Assembly (NCBI GenBank): GCA_012512055.1
Contig: JAAZEW010000136.1
Coordinates: 1-25,339, forward strand
Origin: Bacillota bacterium
GTDB lineage: Bacteria; Bacillota_G; SHA-98; UBA4971
Reading direction: 5' to 3'
Length of the DNA: 25,339 nt
Shown: in pieces, positions 22,586 through 25,339 of the stretch
Layout of the letters: each line of letters starts with the position of its first letter
Numbering within the stretch: position 1 is the stretch's first letter
Program-made: the position numbers and the translations under genes
The notes under the pieces: generated by a model
Databases searched by the model: none
Told to the model about the DNA's origin: nothing
Seen by the model: the letters and a program-made list of their open reading frames with translations, nothing else

Positions 22586-24301
22586 ATGAGTCAGAGTATT
22601 TCATGCGGCCAGGTTGTGACTCGACGGGAGATAACTGATAATCTAGATGAACTGCTGGAGGTGCTGCCGCCAAGGCTCAGGGACAAGCTTGAAGGCATGG
22701 GTGATTTGGAAGATCTTCTGGAAATCGTCCTTGACCTCGGTAGGCAACCGGAAGCCAGGTTCCCGAGAGGCAGATTCGTGTACCTGGACGGGAACCCTGT
22801 CAAGCGTGAAGATATCGAGTTCCTCACAAAACGCGTGGGGGCTTTTGGACACGATAACAGAGCCGGTATCGAGCGGACGCTTCATAGAATTTCAGCGATA
22901 CGTAACCGCTATGGTGATATCATTGGGCTTACATGCAGAATCGGCAGAGCCGTTTACGGCACAATAGACATTGTCCGGGATGTGGTAGAACAAGGCAAAA
23001 GCATACTGCTTCTGGGCAAGCCCGGGGTAGGCAAGACCACGCTCCTTCGGGAAGTCGCGCGCGTGCTCAGTGATGAATTCCATAAGCGCGTGGTTGTCGT
23101 GGATACTTCAAATGAGATAGCCGGGGACGGAGATATTCCCCACCCGGCTATCGGACGTGCCCGCAGGATGCAGGTTCCCACACCTCAGCGACAAGCCGAT
23201 GTAATGATCGAGGCAGTGGAAAACCATATGCCTGAAGTAGTTGTCATTGACGAGATAGGGACAGAGGCTGAAGCTCAGGCTGCAAGGACCATAGCCGAAC
23301 GCGGTGTGCAGCTTATCGGCACTGCTCATGGTAACACCCTGGAGAACCTCGTTTTGAATCCTACTCTGTCTGACCTTGTAGGCGGCATACAAGCGGTTAC
23401 TCTTGGCGATGAAGAGGCTCGTAAGAGGGGGACGCAAAAGACAGTATTGGAAAGGAAGGCGCCGCCTACCTTTGATGTTGTCATCGAGATCCTGGATCGT
23501 GACGGGTACGCCATCCATCATGATGTAGCAAAGACGGTAGATCTCCTCCTCAGAGGGATTCCGCCAAGGCCGGAGGTTAGACGTCGTTCTGTAGACGGAG
23601 AAATAAGAGTCATCGAGAAAGAGAAATTCAATGATCAATACTCTCCTGACATAGCAGGTTTTGCACCTCGTGAGCCTGCATGGGAAGGGGCGAAACCCAG
23701 GCGGGCCAGTGATATGGAGCGCTATCCGAAAGTGACGCAACAAGCAGATGTGTCTTCCGCAGCGCCGGATGGCCACCGCCTCGCCGGGGGGGATGGAGAC
23801 TCCGATACTATTTGGATATCTCCTGACATTATTCCGGAGCGCTATGGCGGTGTCTTAAGGGTTTATCCCTATGCAGTCAGCCGAAATCGAATTGAGAACG
23901 CTATTCGTGATACCGGCTTGCCTGTAGTCATTTCCAAAGACTTGGGACAGGCAGATATAGTCTTGACCCTAAAAGGCCAGTACAGAAAGATGCCAAAGAC
24001 TATTCGCGAAGCGGAAAGACGCGGCCTGCCAATTCACATTATCCGCAGTAATACTGTAGCTCAAATCACCAACTTCTTAAGAAGCTCGTTTGACGCAGAC
24101 CGGGCATTCGGCGAAGAAAAGGCGTTGAAAGAAGCGGAAGACGCGCTTAACAGGGTTGATGAGCTTGACAGCCCGATCGAACTCAATCCGCAGAATTCTT
24201 ATGTGCGTAGACTCCAACATGAGCTGGCAAGCAGATATCATGTGAAATCAGCAAGTATAGGAGAAGAACCTAATAGAAGGGTGGTCTATTACAAGGGTTA
24301 G
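22586..24301 (+). CDS. R3H-domain AAA ATPase (Ycf45/SpoIIIAA-related)
   Basis: About 571 residues. An N-terminal region (REITDNLDELLEVLPPRLRDKL) resembles the start of SpoIIIAA/Ycf45 proteins. The ATPase core has Walker A GKPGVGKT (144-151), VVVDTSNEIAGDGD, and Walker B VVVIDEIGT (Asp222, Glu223), then AERGVQLIGTAHGNTLENLV. A low-complexity linker follows (about 350-430). The C-terminus has an R3H motif, Arg541 and His545 in RRLQHELASRY followed by VKSASIGEEPNRRVV, for single-stranded nucleic acid binding. Start: ATG 22586, nine bases after GAAAGG; GTG 22583 is nearly as good, and ATG 22550 is possible. The family is known in cyanobacteria, plastids and clostridia without a settled function. 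It sits where Bacillus has tmk. Confidence 0.85.
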   Translation: MSQSISCGQVVTRREITDNLDELLEVLPPRLRDKLEGMGDLEDLLEIVLDLGRQPEARFPRGRFVYLDGNPVKREDIEFLTKRVGAFGHDNRAGIERTLHRISAIRNRYGDIIGLTCRIGRAVYGTIDIVRDVVEQGKSILLLGKPGVGKTTLLREVARVLSDEFHKRVVVVDTSNEIAGDGDIPHPAIGRARRMQVPTPQRQADVMIEAVENHMPEVVVIDEIGTEAEAQAARTIAERGVQLIGTAHGNTLENLVLNPTLSDLVGGIQAVTLGDEEARKRGTQKTVLERKAPPTFDVVIEILDRDGYAIHHDVAKTVDLLLRGIPPRPEVRRRSVDGEIRVIEKEKFNDQYSPDIAGFAPREPAWEGAKPRRASDMERYPKVTQQADVSSAAPDGHRLAGGDGDSDTIWISPDIIPERYGGVLRVYPYAVSRNRIENAIRDTGLPVVISKDLGQADIVLTLKGQYRKMPKTIREAERRGLPIHIIRSNTVAQITNFLRSSFDADRAFGEEKALKEAEDALNRVDELDSPIELNPQNSYVRRLQHELASRYHVKSASIGEEPNRRVVYYKG

Positions 24302-24383
24302 CTGAGTAATGGGATGATGTAGACTGGATTTCCAGGAATTTAATACGGCGAAGGATAAGGGAAACCAGGAAGGAGGTCCCGCT

Positions 24384-24713
24384 ATGAAACTAGTTATTGC
24401 CGTGGTGCAGGATCAGGATTCCGGTGCACTTATGGACGTGCTCATGGATCGGGGATTTAGGGCAACGAAGCTTGCGACTACAGGGGGGTTTCTCAGGCAG
24501 GGCAATACTACCTTACTTATAGGTATCCAGGATCACGAGGTTGAGGATGTTGTTGAAATAGTGAAGTCTACGTGCAGGAGCAGGATGCAAATGATGCCTC
24601 CTATAACAGTTGTGGGACGCTCAACAGAATCATATATCGGACAGCCTGTAGAGGTTCCAATTGGCGGAGCCACCCTTTTTGTTCTGGATGTGGAGCGTTT
24701 TGAGAGAGTATGA
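24384..24713 (+). CDS. darA: PII-like cyclic di-AMP receptor DarA (PstA/YaaQ)
   Basis: A 109-residue trimeric PII-like signalling protein. From memory it closely matches Bacillus subtilis DarA: MKLVIAVVQDQDS at the N-terminus, FRATKLATTGGFLRQGNTT with the loop that binds c-di-AMP, and VEVPIGGATLFVLDVERF at the end. Full length, ATG start eight bases after AAGGAGG. It responds to c-di-AMP, a regulator of potassium and osmotic balance, but its downstream target is not established. The stop overlaps the candidate start of holB (ATGA), as in the conserved Firmicutes neighbourhood. Confidence 0.95.
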   Translation: MKLVIAVVQDQDSGALMDVLMDRGFRATKLATTGGFLRQGNTTLLIGIQDHEVEDVVEIVKSTCRSRMQMMPPITVVGRSTESYIGQPVEVPIGGATLFVLDVERFERV

Positions 24714-25339
24714 AAAGGAATATGAATAAAGTTCTTGCCGGTTCACTGCAAACAGGACGGATTTCTCATGCGTACCTTTTTGCCGTATGGGATACGGGTT
24801 TTGCGTCAGGTGAAGATAACGCGACTGCCGCGGCATCAGGCGCCATGGCTTTTGCTGCCAGGCTCAATTGCGAAGCGCCGGAAGAAGACGCTGCTTGCGG
24901 TAAGTGTCTTTCCTGCAAGCTGATTCGAGAAGGCAACCATCCTGATGTCAGAGTTGTATCTCCCGACGGATTATCCATTAAGATTGACCAGGTTCGCGCC
25001 ATTTCCCATGATATGTCGTATAGGCCCAGATATGATAAGGGATTTCGCATAACAATTCTGGAAAACGCGGAGAGAATGACTCAAGAGGCACAGAATAGCT
25101 TTTTGAAGTTGCTTGAGGAGCCACCCAGGAATGTAGTGTTTATCCTTGTTACGGGGAATCCCCAGGGCTTGCTGCCTACTGTTAGGTCAAGATGTCAACT
25201 GATACGAGTAAACCTCGGAAGGCCAGACAGATGCGAAGATTTTTCTGCTATCATAAGAAAGCTGTGCGAGGTTCACTTGTGTTCAGCTCCGGAGGTCTTA
25301 GACGAGGCTGAGGCCATCGAGAAGCTGCTGAATCAGGGA
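24710..25339 (+). CDS. holB: DNA polymerase III delta' subunit, N-terminal part, P-loop eroded
   Basis: Clamp-loader subunit, cut off by the window end after 210 codons. Seen: LQTGRISHAYLF, the opening of all delta' proteins; a zinc module with Cys54, Cys63, Cys66 and Cys69 (CGKCLSC); HPDVRVV; KIDQVRAI; YRPRYDKGFRITILENAERM; SFLKLLEEPP; and RSRCQ, the SRC motif that supplies the arginine finger. The Walker A loop that normally follows HAYLF is absent: the sequence reads AVWDTGFASGEDNATAAASG with no GKT/S. It should be unable to bind ATP in the usual way, as in E. coli delta'. Start: ATG 24710 overlaps the darA stop; ATG 24722 is an alternative, only three bases from an AAGG. Confidence 0.88.
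   Translation, partial: MKRNMNKVLAGSLQTGRISHAYLFAVWDTGFASGEDNATAAASGAMAFAARLNCEAPEEDAACGKCLSCKLIREGNHPDVRVVSPDGLSIKIDQVRAISHDMSYRPRYDKGFRITILENAERMTQEAQNSFLKLLEEPPRNVVFILVTGNPQGLLPTVRSRCQLIRVNLGRPDRCEDFSAIIRKLCEVHLCSAPEVLDEAEAIEKLLNQG

Overview
The window comes from an endospore-forming Firmicute (Bacillota). Three things show this: a cotJA-cotJB-cotJC spore-coat operon, a Gin-type (CsfB) inhibitor of sigma-G, and a run gin / Orn-Lys-Arg decarboxylase / PII-like c-di-AMP receptor darA / holB that recalls the csfB-yaaO-tmk-darA-holB region of Bacillus subtilis. Starts are a mix of ATG, GTG and TTG behind purine-rich Shine-Dalgarno (SD) sequences. The solute-binding protein has a signal peptidase I-type signal and no lipobox, which is unusual for a single-membrane Firmicute. 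I saw no rRNA, tRNA, CRISPR array, transposase or phage gene.

Layout. (1) 1-9754 is an amino-sugar or phosphosugar region. It holds the 3' end of nagA, a SIS-domain protein, a ceramidase-like gene broken by an in-frame TAA, and a TIM-barrel isomerase on the plus strand. On the minus strand is an ABC importer of the Fe(III)/phosphosugar type (binding protein, ATPase, fused permease). Then come a nagB-like deaminase and a ROK repressor on the plus strand. A roughly 325-base divergent intergenic region with three TGTACA boxes separates the importer from nagB. (2) 9796-12117 is a ruvC-ruvA-ruvB operon with its own promoter. (3) 12114-14176 on the minus strand holds two overlapping nitrilase-superfamily genes, one with an intact Glu-Lys-Cys triad and one with only the Cys. 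(4) 14446-16693 is tryptophanase followed by a TtcA-like Fe-S PP-loop enzyme. (5) 16686-17586 on the minus strand is a degenerate RNase H-fold protein and a hot-dog thioesterase, driven by a strong promoter. (6) 17838-18929 is cotJABC, ending at a bidirectional terminator shared with a convergent GPH-family sugar symporter. (7) 20646 to the end is gin, the decarboxylase, an R3H-domain AAA ATPase, darA and the start of holB.

How the genes work together. NagA and NagB would turn N-acetylglucosamine-6-phosphate into fructose-6-phosphate. The ABC importer, SIS protein and TIM-barrel enzyme probably feed or branch from this route under control of the ROK protein. RuvABC resolves Holliday junctions. 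The last block combines sporulation control, polyamine or amino-acid metabolism, c-di-AMP sensing and a clamp-loader subunit, a grouping conserved in Firmicutes.

The observations most worth following up are the tandem nitrilase pair with one apparent pseudoenzyme, the tnaA/TtcA-like overlap, the SD-hairpin-start arrangement before the symporter, the apparent loss of the P-loop in HolB, and the phosphosugar reading of the importer. All functions are assigned by motif recognition only; no database search was run.
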